A stretch of 64,000 nt of DNA from Luteibacter jiangsuensis (GCF_011742555.1 NZ_JAAQQR010000003.1:124001-188000), one strand, 5' to 3'. Shown: positions 25,206 through 34,084, counted from the stretch's first letter. Numbers and translations: made by a program. Notes: generated by a model not told the origin, from the sequence alone.

Positions 25206-25973
25206 CTAGGGCTTCTGGCCCTGTTCGAGCAGCCAGAGCTTCACATACTTCCGGCGCACGTATTCCACGCGCAGCAGCGCGTAGACGATGCCCCGCCAGC
25301 CGTCGAGGAAGCCCGCGCGCAGTACGTAGCCGCGAAAGAAGCGCCACATCGGACTGAGCACGATCTGCGCGAGCGTGGCGCGCTTGCCGGCGGCGAATTC
25401 CTCGGTGGCCATCATGTGCGCGTACCGTTCCTGCTTCGCCATCAGTTCGGACAGCGAGCGGTACGGATAGTGGTCGAGGAAGCCGGATAGCATGCGCACC
25501 TCGCCGTCGACACTCACCGACTCGTGAATCTCGCGCGGCCCGCGCCAGCCGCCCCGGCGGCGATCGAAAAGCCGCAGCACCTTGTCCGCGCCCGCGTTGC
25601 CGTGGCGCATGAAGCGGCCGAAGAAATCGTTGCGGCGATGGAATCGGTAGCCGGCGGCGTCGAAGCCCTTGTCGCAGGCCGCTTCGATGGCCGCGCGGAG
25701 ATCGGCGCCGACGCGCTCGTCGGCGTCCAGGCAGAGCACCCAGTCGTTCTTCGCCTGCACCACCGCGAAAGCCTTCTGGCTGCGGAAGCCGTCGAAGGGC
25801 CGCGACATCACCCGTGCACCCGCATCTCGGGCGATTTCCATGGTGTCGTCGCTGGAACCGCCGTCGACGACGACCATGTCGTCGCAGAAGCCGGCGGCGG
25901 AAGCCAGGCAGTCCCGGATGCGATCGGCCTCGTTCTGGGTGATCACGCAGAGGGAAATGGGCCGTAGGGTCAT
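25206..25973 (-). CDS. Glycosyltransferase family 2, WaaE/KdtX-like
   Basis: 255 aa GT-A enzyme. The N-terminus ISLCVITQNEADRIRDCL, VVVDGGSSDDT and the metal-binding CLDADER (DxD-type) are GT2 hallmarks. The middle IHESV and FLDHYPYRSL and the basic C-terminal end (RRKYVKLWLLEQ) resemble lipopolysaccharide core beta-1,4-glucosyltransferases of the WaaE/KdtX group. It probably adds a sugar to the inner core at the cytoplasmic membrane face. It is divergent by 54 nt from a CDP-glycerol glycerophosphotransferase-like gene, which also suggests envelope glycan work. Confidence 0.82.
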   Translation of the reverse strand: MTLRPISLCVITQNEADRIRDCLASAAGFCDDMVVVDGGSSDDTMEIARDAGARVMSRPFDGFRSQKAFAVVQAKNDWVLCLDADERVGADLRAAIEAACDKGFDAAGYRFHRRNDFFGRFMRHGNAGADKVLRLFDRRRGGWRGPREIHESVSVDGEVRMLSGFLDHYPYRSLSELMAKQERYAHMMATEEFAAGKRATLAQIVLSPMWRFFRGYVLRAGFLDGWRGIVYALLRVEYVRRKYVKLWLLEQGQKP

Positions 25974-26027
25974 CGAGGTGCGGGGTCGGGTAGCGAGCCG
26001 TCATAATGCCACGTCATCCCTTGCGGA

Positions 26028-27086
26028 GTGCCGCCCTTGCCCGCGTGCCTGATGTTCGCCACCGAGTCTTACGGCCTGCCGATCCTGCGTCCCCTGGCCG
26101 CGGCGGCGCGCAAGCGCGGCATAGACGTGGGCTGGGTGGTGCCGGCGGCCGTCGCCGCGCAGCTCACCCCGGACGAACGCCGTGTGCGCAGCCTGCGCGA
26201 AGCGCATGCCTTGCGGCCGGAAGCCGTGTACTGCGCCGCGAACTGGGTCTCTCCCGCGTTGCCGGGTATCAAGGTGCAGGTATTCCACGGGTTCAACGCG
26301 CAGAAGCGCGAGCCCGACCGTGGCCATTTCGCCATTCGCGGGTTCTTCGATCTCTACGTGACGCAAGGGCCCGCGACCACCGTGCCGTTCGAGGCGCTGG
26401 CGCGCGAGCATGGCTATTTCGCCGTGGTCGAAACGGGTTGGCCGAAGCTCGACCCGCTTTTCGGCCCGGCATCGCCGTCCTTGCTGGACCTCCCGCCGCG
26501 CGACGGTCGCCCCGTCATCATGTATGCCTCCACCTTCAGCCACCGCCTCAGCAGCGCACCGGCCATGCTGGAGCCGCTGCGGGCCATGATCGCGCGCGGC
26601 GACCGGCAGTGGCTGCTCACGTTGCATCCGAAGTGCGACGACGCATTGTTCGCCGCGTATCGCGGACTGGAGGCGCCCAACGCGCGCTTCCTCACGTCCG
26701 ATCATCTGATCGAGATGGAGCGGGCCGCAGATGTACTCGTCTGCGACACCTCGTCCGTCGTCCACGAGTTCGCGGTGATGGGAAAACCGGTGGTCACGGT
26801 GGCGAATCGCGTCCCGCAGCCTTTCATGCTCGACGTGCCGACGCCCGCCGACGTGGACGCCGCCATCGATCGCGCGCTGTCGCATCCGCCCGAACTCATG
26901 GCGGCCATCCGCGCGCACGGCGACGACATCCATCCCTATCGCGACGGCCATTCCAGCGAACGCGTGCTGGATGCGGTGGAAGCCTTCCAGCGCGGCGAAT
27001 TTGGCATGCTGAAGCGCAAACCGTTGAACCTCGTGCGGCGGTTCAAGGCGCTACGGGATATCGGGCAGCTACTCGACACGCGCTGA
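26028..27086 (+). CDS. CDP-glycerol glycerophosphotransferase-family protein
   Basis: 352 aa from a GTG at 26028; an ATG at 26051 is out of frame and no strong ribosome binding site is visible, so the start is uncertain. The C-terminal half has the GT-B-like pattern of TagF/TarB-type transferases: VQVFHGFNAQKRE, VIMYASTFSHR, LTLHPKCDD, and ADVLVCDTSSVVHEFAVMGKPVVTV. In Gram-negatives such proteins act on surface polysaccharides or lipopolysaccharide, but the donor here is not known. It shares a 54 nt divergent gap with the WaaE-like gene. Confidence 0.78.
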   Translation: MPPLPACLMFATESYGLPILRPLAAAARKRGIDVGWVVPAAVAAQLTPDERRVRSLREAHALRPEAVYCAANWVSPALPGIKVQVFHGFNAQKREPDRGHFAIRGFFDLYVTQGPATTVPFEALAREHGYFAVVETGWPKLDPLFGPASPSLLDLPPRDGRPVIMYASTFSHRLSSAPAMLEPLRAMIARGDRQWLLTLHPKCDDALFAAYRGLEAPNARFLTSDHLIEMERAADVLVCDTSSVVHEFAVMGKPVVTVANRVPQPFMLDVPTPADVDAAIDRALSHPPELMAAIRAHGDDIHPYRDGHSSERVLDAVEAFQRGEFGMLKRKPLNLVRRFKALRDIGQLLDTR

Positions 27087-27096
27087 CAAGCCTGGG

Positions 27097-27115
27097 AATG
27101 AGACGAATTCGCAAT
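27097..27115. promoter_or_regulatory. Fur-box-like site (distal)
   Basis: AATGAGACGAATTCGCAAT matches about 14 of 19 positions of the Xanthomonas-type Fur operator AATGAGAATCATTCTCATT. It lies 103 nt upstream of the siderophore receptor ATG, 10 nt after the preceding gene ends. Confidence 0.5.
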
Positions 27116-27149
27116 ATTGCGTAGGCGCTGGTCTCTCGGTCATAATTGT

Positions 27150-27168
27150 AATGAGATTCATTCGCAAT
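27150..27168. promoter_or_regulatory. Fur-box-like site (proximal)
   Basis: AATGAGATTCATTCGCAAT matches about 16 of 19 positions of the Fur operator consensus. It is 50 nt upstream of the receptor ATG, where it would block the promoter under iron sufficiency. The TonB-dependent siderophore receptor directly downstream supports the reading. Confidence 0.75.
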
Positions 27169-27217
27169 AATGACCGCGTCATCGGCCTGCCGGTGGCGTC
27201 CGTTCCCGCGGAAGCCC

Positions 27218-29326
27218 ATGACCTTGAACAGAAATATCCTCTCCGTGCTGCTCGCCGGCACATTGGCGCTGCCGACGTCCGTCCTCTCCCAGGACGCCTC
27301 CCCTCCAGAGGCTGCCGGCGGCAAGGCCGTCCAACTCGCGCCCGTGGACGTGCACGGCCAGCGGCTGGACGAAGGTTACGCGCGCACCGACGCCAGCGGC
27401 GCCACCAAGACCGACACGCCGATCGCGGAAACGCCGCAGGCCATCTCGGTGATTTCGGCCACGCAGATGCTCGACCAGGGCGTGCTCACCGTGCAGGATG
27501 CGCTGCGCTACTCCGCGGGCGTGCGTGCGGACGCCTATGGTGTGGACAGCCGCGGTGACGACGCCTTCGTGCGAGGTACCTCGTTCACGCAGTACCTTGA
27601 CGGGCTTCGCCAGTACTTCGGTTACGCCTATGCGCGCACGGAACCGTACTTCCTCGACCGCATCGAGATCGTGCGTGGTCCTTCGTCGGTCCTGTATGGG
27701 CAGGGCACCACCGGTGGCCTCATCGCGCTGAACTCGAAACTGCCGCAGTTCACCGCCTCGCACGAGGTGGAAGCTCAGCTCGGCAACTCGGAGCGCCGGC
27801 AGGTCGCCTTCGACTTCACCGGACCGCTGGACGCGGCAGGACACTGGGCCTATCGCCTCATCGGCGTGTATCGCGATTCGGATTCGCAGATCGACCACGT
27901 GCCGGACGACCGCGAGGCCATCGCGCCTTCCATCACCTGGGCGCCAGATGGCGACACGCGCTGGACGCTGCTGGCGAACCTGCAATTCGACCACAACGGC
28001 ACGTCGCTCAACTTCCTCCCGCACGCGGGTACGCTGCTGCCGAATCCGAATGGCCGGATCGATACCCATCGCTTCGTGAGCGAGCCTGGGTTCGATCGCT
28101 ACGACACGAACCAGAGATCGGTCACCTCCCTGTTCGAGCACCGCTTCAACGACACGTGGAAGCTCGTGCAGAACATGCGCTACTCACACGACAATGTGGA
28201 CTACCGCACGCTCTACCCGGACGTCTACTCGAACCCGGCATACCCCTTCCTGGATGCCGATGAGCGCACCGTGGCACGGTACAGCTACATCTCGATCGAT
28301 CGCCACAAGCGCTTCGTCACGGACACCCACGCAGAAGCCGACTTCGACTTCGCGGGCATGCGGCATCGGGTGCTCATTGGCCTCGACATCGGCTATTCGC
28401 ATACCGACAGCCGCCAGGGCAATGGATACGACGGCGTGCCGTTCGACCTTTACGCGCCGGTGTACGGCAACGGATTCGTCGCGCCCGATGTCTTCCCGAT
28501 TGCAAGCAGCCGCACTCGCCAGACAGGGCTGTATGCGCAGGACCAGATCAATTGGGGCGATCACTGGATCGCCACCGTGGGCATCCGTCACGATCGCGCC
28601 ACGCTCACGACGGGCGACGACCGCTCGGTGGACAATGCCACGACCTCACGTTTCGGCGTGATGTATCGCTTCGACAGCGGACTGGTGCCGTACCTGAGTT
28701 ACACGGAATCCTTCCAGCCGCTCGACAGCCTGGACTTCTACAACCGTCCCTATGAGCCCCTGCGCGGCAAGCAGTACGAGGCGGGCGTGAAGTACCAGCC
28801 GCCCGGCTCGCCGACGCTCCTCACCGCGACCTACTACGACCTTCGTGAGGAAAACCGCCTGGCGCCCGATCCGGAAAACCCGCTCAACCAGATCCAGGCC
28901 GGCAAGGCGAAAACCCGCGGAGTGGAGCTGGAAGCCTCGACGCGTATCGCATCGCACCTCGACCTCATCGGCACGTACACCTGGACCAAGGCGCAGCCCG
29001 ACGACGGGACCATCGTGGCGGGTTTACCGAAGAACCAGGGCTCGGTGTGGGGCGTCTATCATGTGAACGATGCGGAAAGCGACGGCCTGAGCTTCGGCGT
29101 CGGCGCGCGCTACATCGGCGTGAACTACGACGAAACCGGCACGCTGCGGGTGCCGCACAAGACGCTGTTCGATGCGATGGTCGCGTACACACAGGGCCCC
29201 TGGCGGTTCTCGTTGAACGCGGCGAACCTCACCGACCAGGTCTACAACGCAAGTTGCCTCGCGCGCGGCGACTGTTTCTACGGACCGCGTCGCAGCATCC
29301 TGGGCAGTGCCCGCTACCGCTTCTGA
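27218..29326 (+). CDS. TonB-dependent siderophore receptor (FhuA/FcuA type)
   Basis: 702 aa outer-membrane receptor. A signal peptide (about 1-23, ends SVLSQ) is followed by the plug domain: TPIAETPQAISVIS (TonB-box-proximal), FVRGTSFTQYLDGL, IEIVRGPSSVLYGQGTTGGLI. The 22-strand barrel ends in SARYRF with terminal Phe. The plug phrasing is that of ferric hydroxamate/ferrichrome-type receptors. The ATG at 27218 lies after GGAA and gives a normal signal peptide; the longer frame from 27170 would overlap the Fur box. It is iron-repressed if the two upstream Fur boxes work. The ligand is not predictable. Confidence 0.9.
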   Translation: MTLNRNILSVLLAGTLALPTSVLSQDASPPEAAGGKAVQLAPVDVHGQRLDEGYARTDASGATKTDTPIAETPQAISVISATQMLDQGVLTVQDALRYSAGVRADAYGVDSRGDDAFVRGTSFTQYLDGLRQYFGYAYARTEPYFLDRIEIVRGPSSVLYGQGTTGGLIALNSKLPQFTASHEVEAQLGNSERRQVAFDFTGPLDAAGHWAYRLIGVYRDSDSQIDHVPDDREAIAPSITWAPDGDTRWTLLANLQFDHNGTSLNFLPHAGTLLPNPNGRIDTHRFVSEPGFDRYDTNQRSVTSLFEHRFNDTWKLVQNMRYSHDNVDYRTLYPDVYSNPAYPFLDADERTVARYSYISIDRHKRFVTDTHAEADFDFAGMRHRVLIGLDIGYSHTDSRQGNGYDGVPFDLYAPVYGNGFVAPDVFPIASSRTRQTGLYAQDQINWGDHWIATVGIRHDRATLTTGDDRSVDNATTSRFGVMYRFDSGLVPYLSYTESFQPLDSLDFYNRPYEPLRGKQYEAGVKYQPPGSPTLLTATYYDLREENRLAPDPENPLNQIQAGKAKTRGVELEASTRIASHLDLIGTYTWTKAQPDDGTIVAGLPKNQGSVWGVYHVNDAESDGLSFGVGARYIGVNYDETGTLRVPHKTLFDAMVAYTQGPWRFSLNAANLTDQVYNASCLARGDCFYGPRRSILGSARYRF

Positions 29327-29399
29327 GCCCACGGGTTGGCATCCGGACGTCCAGACCCGCTAGGATCGGACGTTCGAATCTGGCCGAAGGGGTGTGGGG

Positions 29400-30392
29400 A
29401 TGGGCTTTCGCAACTTGCTGGGGGGCGCGCTGCTGGCTGCGCTGACGTCGACGGCGGCTCTGGCCGCACCGCCTCCCGGCCATGCCGGCAATCCTGTGTT
29501 TCCCGGCTGGTATGCCGATCCGGAAGCCGCGATCTTCAACGATACCTACTGGATCTACCCCACCACGTCGCTGAAGTACGCCGAGCAGCGCTATTTCGAC
29601 GCCTTCTCGTCGCTTGACCTCGTGCACTGGACAAAACATCCCCACGTGCTCGACATCAAGGACGTGCCCTGGGCGAAGAAGGCGATGTGGGCGCCCGCGT
29701 TGGCCGAGAAGGACGGCAAGTACTACTTCTTCTTCGCCGCGAACGACATCCAGAGCGACAAGGAACTCGGCGGCATCGGCGTGGCGGTCGCGGACAAGCC
29801 CGAGGGCCCGTTCCGCGACCTGCTCGGCAAGCCGCTCATCGATGCATTCCACAACGGCGCGCAGCCGATCGACCAGTTCGTATTCCACGACGACGACGGC
29901 ACCTGGTACATGATCTACGGCGGCTGGAAGCACGCCAATATCGTGAAGCTGAAGCCGGACTTCACCGGCGTCGAGCCGATGGCCGACGGCACGGTGTTCA
30001 AGGAGATCACCCCCGCACCGGAATACGTGGAAGGGCCGCTGATGTTCAAGCGCAACGGCAAGTACTACTTCATGTGGTCGGAAGGCGGCTGGACGGGTCC
30101 AGACTACTCGGTGGCCTATGCCATCGGCGATTCGCCGCTGGGGCCGTTCAAGCGTATCGGGAAAATCCTCGAGCAGGATCCGAAGGTCGCCACCGGGGCG
30201 GGTCACAACTCGGTGTTCCATGTGGCGAAGGATGACTCCTGGTACATCGTTTACCACCGCCATCCGCTCGGCGACACGAACGGGAACCATCGGCAAACGT
30301 CCATCGAGCACATGTACTTCGACAAGGACGGGAAGATCCTTCCCGTGAAGATCACGAACGAAGGCGTGAAGGCCAACCCGCTGCGACCATAG
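29400..30392 (+). CDS. Glycoside hydrolase family 43 enzyme
   Basis: 330 aa secreted five-bladed propeller glycosidase, acting on arabinan, xylan or related side chains. A signal peptide (about 1-23, ends LAAP) is followed by the catalytic base in YADPE (Asp40), the pKa-modulating Asp158 in IDQFVFHDDDG, and the acid Glu211 in EYVEGPLMFK, the full GH43 triad. The ATG at 29400 is preferred over a GTG 6 nt earlier because AAGGGG is well placed. It lies 73 nt after the siderophore receptor; no partner glycosidases are nearby, so the substrate stays open. Confidence 0.87.
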   Translation: MGFRNLLGGALLAALTSTAALAAPPPGHAGNPVFPGWYADPEAAIFNDTYWIYPTTSLKYAEQRYFDAFSSLDLVHWTKHPHVLDIKDVPWAKKAMWAPALAEKDGKYYFFFAANDIQSDKELGGIGVAVADKPEGPFRDLLGKPLIDAFHNGAQPIDQFVFHDDDGTWYMIYGGWKHANIVKLKPDFTGVEPMADGTVFKEITPAPEYVEGPLMFKRNGKYYFMWSEGGWTGPDYSVAYAIGDSPLGPFKRIGKILEQDPKVATGAGHNSVFHVAKDDSWYIVYHRHPLGDTNGNHRQTSIEHMYFDKDGKILPVKITNEGVKANPLRP

Positions 30393-30435
30393 CCTAGGCA
30401 GTTAAAGCTCGACCTTTCGACACGCAAGGATTCGC

Positions 30436-30466
30436 TACAATCCCCGCGGGGCAGGACCATTCCTGC
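30436..30466 (+). promoter_or_regulatory. -10 box and palindrome ahead of TetR gene
   Basis: TACAAT at 30436-30441 is a good -10; the -35 is weak. GCAGGA-CCAT-TCCTGC (30451-30466) is a perfect 6 bp inverted repeat 15 nt before the tetR ATG, a possible autoregulatory operator or a leader hairpin. Confidence 0.4.
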
Positions 30467-30480
30467 GGGAGTGAGGCAAC

Positions 30481-31065
30481 ATGCGTTACGAGAAAGGGCA
30501 CAAAGAACAGACGCGCCAGAAGATCGTCGAGGCAGCGTCGCAGCGCTTCCGCGCCGACGGCATCGACGGGGTCGGTGTCGTCAGCCTCATGGGCGAGGTG
30601 GGGCTCACCCAGGGCGGCTTCTACAACCACTTCGGATCGAAGGAAGACCTCGTCCGCGAAAGCGTGGTGGCCGGGGCTGCCTGCGCCATCAAGCGGCTCA
30701 CGGCGAAGGTGAACGCGTCGCGCGGCGAGGGTTATCGCGCGTTGATCAACGGTTACCTGTCTGCCGACCACCGCGATCAGCCGGAAACCGGCTGCGTCGC
30801 GGCCGCGCTGTCGGCCGAGATGGCCCGCCGGCCGCTGGAAACGAAAAGCGCTTTCACCGACGGTTTCGCCGAGATGGTGGATCTGATCGCATCGACCTTG
30901 CCCGTCAGCGTGCGCGGCAAGCGTCGCCGCACGCTGTCGATGGCGGTGTTCGCCTCGCTGGTGGGCTCGATGTCGCTGGCGCGTGCCGTGGCCGACGAGA
31001 AACTTTCCGACGAAATCCTTTCGCTGGGTCGCCAGGCCGCCCTGGAGCTGGTGGAAGCGGGCTGA
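30481..31065 (+). CDS. TetR/AcrR-family transcriptional regulator
   Basis: 194 aa. The N-terminal helix-turn-helix is clear: RQKIVEAASQRFRADGIDGVGVVSLMGEVGLTQGGFYNHFGSKEDLV (about 12-58). The C-terminal helical ligand domain resembles TetR_C of the YfiR/NemR-like group (ETGCVAAALSAEMARR). GAGG lies 5 nt before the ATG. The neighbour downstream is a convergent patatin lipoprotein whose stop is immediately adjacent (31065/31066). No target gene can be deduced beyond possible self-control. Confidence 0.88.
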   Translation: MRYEKGHKEQTRQKIVEAASQRFRADGIDGVGVVSLMGEVGLTQGGFYNHFGSKEDLVRESVVAGAACAIKRLTAKVNASRGEGYRALINGYLSADHRDQPETGCVAAALSAEMARRPLETKSAFTDGFAEMVDLIASTLPVSVRGKRRRTLSMAVFASLVGSMSLARAVADEKLSDEILSLGRQAALELVEAG

Positions 31066-32019
31066 CTACTTCGCGGCGGGCGTGTTGCCCATCGCGGCGG
31101 TTTTCGCGGCCAGCTTCGCCTTGATGGCCGGCATGGCCGCGAGGGCCGCGCGTTCGCCTTCGAGAATGGCGACGTTCTTTTGGTCGAAGTCGGTGAGCCC
31201 GATCTGGCCCACCTTCGGCCGGATGACGATGTCGGCGCGCCCGAGCTCCTGCTCGGCGAGCTTGCGGCCCATGATGGTGATCGACTGGCCCACGATGCCC
31301 ACCATGCTGTCGGGATTGCTGCCGTCGGGCCGGGCCGAGATGTCCACGGCGATGACGATGTCGGCACCGAGCTGGCGTGCGGCATCCACGGGAACCGGGC
31401 TCACGACGCCGCCGTCGACGAAGTGCTTGCCCGCGATCTCCACGGGTTCGAATACGCCCGGAATGCTGCTCGAAGCGCGCACGGCCTGTCCGGCGTTTCC
31501 GCGAATGAAGACGGCACGCTCGCCGTCTTCCAGTTCGGTGGCCACCGCGGCGAAGGGAATGCGCAGCTTTTCGATCGGTGTCTGCCGCAGCAGCTGGTTC
31601 ACGTAATCCTGCAACTTCTGGCCCTGCACCAGGCCGCCGGAGAAGAAGCGCACGTCGCGAATCTTTCCTTCGTCGAGCGAGAACGCCGTCTCCTGCAGCT
31701 GGAACGCGTCCATGCCGCTGGCGTACAACGCGCCGACGACGCTGCCGGCGCTCGTGCCGGAAACCACGTCGGCGTGGATGCCGTTGGCCTCCAGCATCTT
31801 GATGACACCGATATGCGCGAAACCCTTGGCGGCGCCGCCGCCCAACGCCAACCCCACGCGCGGTTTCGCCGCCAGGACGGGCAGGGCGTTGTCCGGGCGG
31901 GGATCCGGCTTGCTGCCGCCGAAGCAGCCGGCGAGCAGGGCGGCGCAAAGGAGCGGAAGCCAGGAACGGGAGCGGGGAAAGCGCATGGGAGGCACGGTAG
32001 GAGGGAAAGGCAGCGGCAT
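31066..32019 (-). CDS. Patatin-like phospholipase lipoprotein (RssA-like)
   Basis: 317 aa lipoprotein with a signal ending in lipobox LLAGC (Cys about 32). The patatin domain has the oxyanion stretch GGGAAKGFAHIGV, the nucleophile motif SGTSAGS (Ser about 90) and the catalytic Asp in FVDGGVVSPVP, so the Ser-Asp dyad is complete. It would hydrolyse phospholipids at the inner face of the outer membrane or in the periplasm. ATGs at 32022 and 32019 follow GGAGG by 4 and 7 nt; the latter spacing is better. The internal ATG at 31986 has no such site. Confidence 0.86.
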   Translation of the reverse strand: MPLPFPPTVPPMRFPRSRSWLPLLCAALLAGCFGGSKPDPRPDNALPVLAAKPRVGLALGGGAAKGFAHIGVIKMLEANGIHADVVSGTSAGSVVGALYASGMDAFQLQETAFSLDEGKIRDVRFFSGGLVQGQKLQDYVNQLLRQTPIEKLRIPFAAVATELEDGERAVFIRGNAGQAVRASSSIPGVFEPVEIAGKHFVDGGVVSPVPVDAARQLGADIVIAVDISARPDGSNPDSMVGIVGQSITIMGRKLAEQELGRADIVIRPKVGQIGLTDFDQKNVAILEGERAALAAMPAIKAKLAAKTAAMGNTPAAK

Positions 32020-32074
32020 CATCGGGCCTCCGCGCGGCGGAGGCCTGACGGGTTCATGGCGAAAGCAGGGCCGT

Positions 32075-33100
32075 TTAGCCGCGGGTGTCGTCGGCTTCCA
32101 GGTGATAGCGGGTGACGATGTCGATCTCGTTCCGCGAACCGAGGAACACTGGCACCCGTTGGTGCAGGGCCGTGGGCTGAATATCCATGAGCCGTTCGCG
32201 GCCGGTGGTGGCGGCGCCGCCCGCCTGCTCGACGATGAAGGCCATGGGGTTGGCCTCGTACATCAGCCTCAGCTTGCCCGTGCCGCCCTTCGCCGTGATC
32301 TTCGCGTCCAGCGGATAGATGAAGACGCCGCCGCGGGTGATGATGCGGTGCACGTCGGCCACCATGGACGCCACCCAGCGCATGTTGAAGTCGCGGCCGC
32401 GCGGACCGGTGGTGCCGGCCAGCAGTTCGTCGATGTAGCGCTGCATCGGCGCTTCCCAATGGCGCTGGTTCGACATGTTGATGGCGAACTCGCTGGTGTC
32501 GGCGGGAATGACGATGTCGCGGCGGGTGAGCACGAAGCTGCCGTGCTCGCGGTCCAGGGTGAACTCGTGCACGCCGTGGCCGAAGGTGAGCACCAGCAGG
32601 GTGCTGGGACCGTAGACCACGTAGCCGGCCGCGACCTGCTCGGTGCCGGGCTGGAGGAAATCGCCCACCTTGGGCTCGGTGACACCGTCCGGGCAGCGCA
32701 GCACCGAGAAGATGGTGCCCACGGAAACGTTAACGTCGATGTTGGACGAGCCGTCGAGCGGATCGAACAGGAGCAGGTGGTTGCCCTTCGGGTAGGCGTC
32801 GGGAATGGGCTGCGGATCGTCCATTTCTTCCGACGCGCAGGCCGCGAGGTGGCCGCCCCAGGCGTTTGCTTCCAGCAGGATCTCGTTGGAGATGACGTCG
32901 AGCTTCTTCTGTGCCTCGCCCTGCACGTTCTCCGAGCCGGCGTTGCCGAGCACGCCGCCCAGGGCACCTTTGCCGGTGGCGACGGAGATGCGCTTGCAGG
33001 CGCGGGCCACCACCTCGATCAGCAGGCTGAGCTGGGCATTGATGTGCCCGGCGCGCTTCTCTTCGATCAGGAACTGGATCAGGGAAATCGGTTTCGTCAT
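32075..33100 (-). CDS. fbp: Fructose-1,6-bisphosphatase class 1
   Basis: 341 aa cytosolic gluconeogenic enzyme that hydrolyses fructose 1,6-bisphosphate to fructose 6-phosphate. The family landmarks are in order: SEEMDDP (metal-binding Glu), [21 protein letters not shown] (metal and phosphate site), [14 protein letters not shown], and [12 protein letters not shown] with [21 protein letters not shown] near the active site. The length agrees with the usual 330-340 residues. The start at 33100 gives the standard N-terminus ([11 protein letters not shown]); no strong ribosome binding site is seen. A 9+9 bp palindrome lies 64 nt upstream. Confidence 0.95.
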   Translation of the reverse strand: MTKPISLIQFLIEEKRAGHINAQLSLLIEVVARACKRISVATGKGALGGVLGNAGSENVQGEAQKKLDVISNEILLEANAWGGHLAACASEEMDDPQPIPDAYPKGNHLLLFDPLDGSSNIDVNVSVGTIFSVLRCPDGVTEPKVGDFLQPGTEQVAAGYVVYGPSTLLVLTFGHGVHEFTLDREHGSFVLTRRDIVIPADTSEFAINMSNQRHWEAPMQRYIDELLAGTTGPRGRDFNMRWVASMVADVHRIITRGGVFIYPLDAKITAKGGTGKLRLMYEANPMAFIVEQAGGAATTGRERLMDIQPTALHQRVPVFLGSRNEIDIVTRYHLEADDTRG

Positions 33101-33163
33101 CGGGCGGGACTCTGGCGCGAAAGCCGGCATTGTCCGCGTCGGCGATGAACGGCGCCAGTAGGA

Positions 33164-33187
33164 CTGCTGACAGTACGTTGTCAGCAG
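33164..33187. promoter_or_regulatory. Perfect 9 bp inverted repeat upstream of fbp
   Basis: CTGCTGACA-GTACGT-TGTCAGCAG lies in the 130 nt divergent gap between fbp and a small plus-strand ORF, 64 nt before the fbp start. It may be a dimeric-regulator operator or a hairpin in either transcript; there is no T-run for a terminator. Confidence 0.45.
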
Positions 33188-33230
33188 CCCGGGTTCAGAC
33201 TTTCCCCTCAAGCAACGGGGAGGACACGCC

Positions 33231-33446
33231 ATGAACCGCTTTCTCGACCGGCTCGCCCGTCTTTACGCGCCGCTGGGGCGCCGCGGCCAGCTGATGGACG
33301 GGCAGTACCTGTGGGAGCCAATTCAGCGGCGATCCCGCGGCAGCGGGCCAGCCTGCGACGAGCACCCTTCGCCGCTGAAGCGGCTCCCAAAAAAGCCGCC
33401 ATTGGCAGGCATCGCCCAAACACCATCGACAAGGACCCTCGCATGA
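33231..33446 (+). CDS. Small ORF whose 3' two-thirds is a REP unit (71 aa)
   Basis: An ATG with a strong ribosome binding site (GGGGAGG at 33217-33223, 7 nt spacing) opens a 71-codon frame. The first 27 residues ([20 protein letters not shown]...) are basic and amphipathic and look like real protein. From about codon 28 the frame reads through a REP element (33310-33389), so the C-terminal part ([13 protein letters not shown]...) is repeat-derived. The stop overlaps the GST start. Either a REP landed in a tiny gene and replaced its end, or the ORF is a leader peptide. No family is recognised. Confidence 0.45.
   Translation: MNRFLDRLARLYAPLGRRGQLMDGQYLWEPIQRRSRGSGPACDEHPSPLKRLPKKPPLAGIAQTPSTRTLA
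33310..33389. repeat. REP unit, main family
   Basis: Begins TGTGGGAGCC, has the CCCGCGGCAGCGGGCC centre and ends CGCTGAAGCGGCTCCCAA. The left inner arm here reads AATTCAGCGGCGA instead of GGCTATGCCGGCGA. It lies within the small ORF upstream of the GST gene. Confidence 0.88.
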
Positions 33447-34084
33447 ACACGCCGCATCGGATCAAGTTTCACCACGCCCCGAACAGCCGCTCGGGCAGCA
33501 CCTTGATGCTGCTGGAAGAACTCGGGGCGCAGTACGACATGCACGTGATGGATCTGAGGAAGGGCGAGCAGCGCCAGCCCGGCTACATGAAGGTGAACCC
33601 GATGGGGAAGGTGCCTGCCATCGAACACCTTGGCGGTCTGGTGACGGAACGCACCGCGATCTTCACCTACCTCGCGGACCTCTATCCCGCCGCCGGGCTG
33701 GCCCCCGCGCTCGACAGCCCGCTGCGCGGCCCGTACCTGCGCTGGCTGGCCTTCTACGGATCGTGCTTCGAGCCGGCGGTGATGGACCGCTTCATGAAGC
33801 ACGAACCCGCGCCGCAGTCGACCTGCCCCTATGGCGATTTCGACACCGTGATCGGCCTGATCGAGGCGCAGCTGGGACCGGGCCCATGGCTGCTCGGCGA
33901 GACCTTTACCGCCGCGGACATCCTCTGGGCCAGCGCGTTGGACTGGACAATGAAGTTCGGCATCGTTCCCCGCCGCGACGCTTTCGAGACGTATGTCGCT
34001 CGCCTCATGGTGCGTCCGGCCATCGTCAGGGCCGCGATCCAGGACGAAGCGCTGGCCCGCGCACAGTCCCTGGCCGCCGCATGA
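33443..34084 (+). CDS. Glutathione S-transferase family protein
   Basis: 213 aa, typical GST length. The N-terminal thioredoxin-fold domain has SRSGSTLMLLEELG, the cis-Pro loop VNPMGKVPAIEH and the glutathione-binding ERTAIFTYLAD; the C-terminal helical domain has LLGETFTAADILWASAL, the N-capping box motif. The likely role is conjugation or peroxide reduction in the cytosol; the class is not clear. AAGGA lies 7 nt before the ATG at 33443. A YafY-like regulator follows 113 nt downstream on the same strand and may control it. Confidence 0.88.
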   Translation: MNTPHRIKFHHAPNSRSGSTLMLLEELGAQYDMHVMDLRKGEQRQPGYMKVNPMGKVPAIEHLGGLVTERTAIFTYLADLYPAAGLAPALDSPLRGPYLRWLAFYGSCFEPAVMDRFMKHEPAPQSTCPYGDFDTVIGLIEAQLGPGPWLLGETFTAADILWASALDWTMKFGIVPRRDAFETYVARLMVRPAIVRAAIQDEALARAQSLAAA

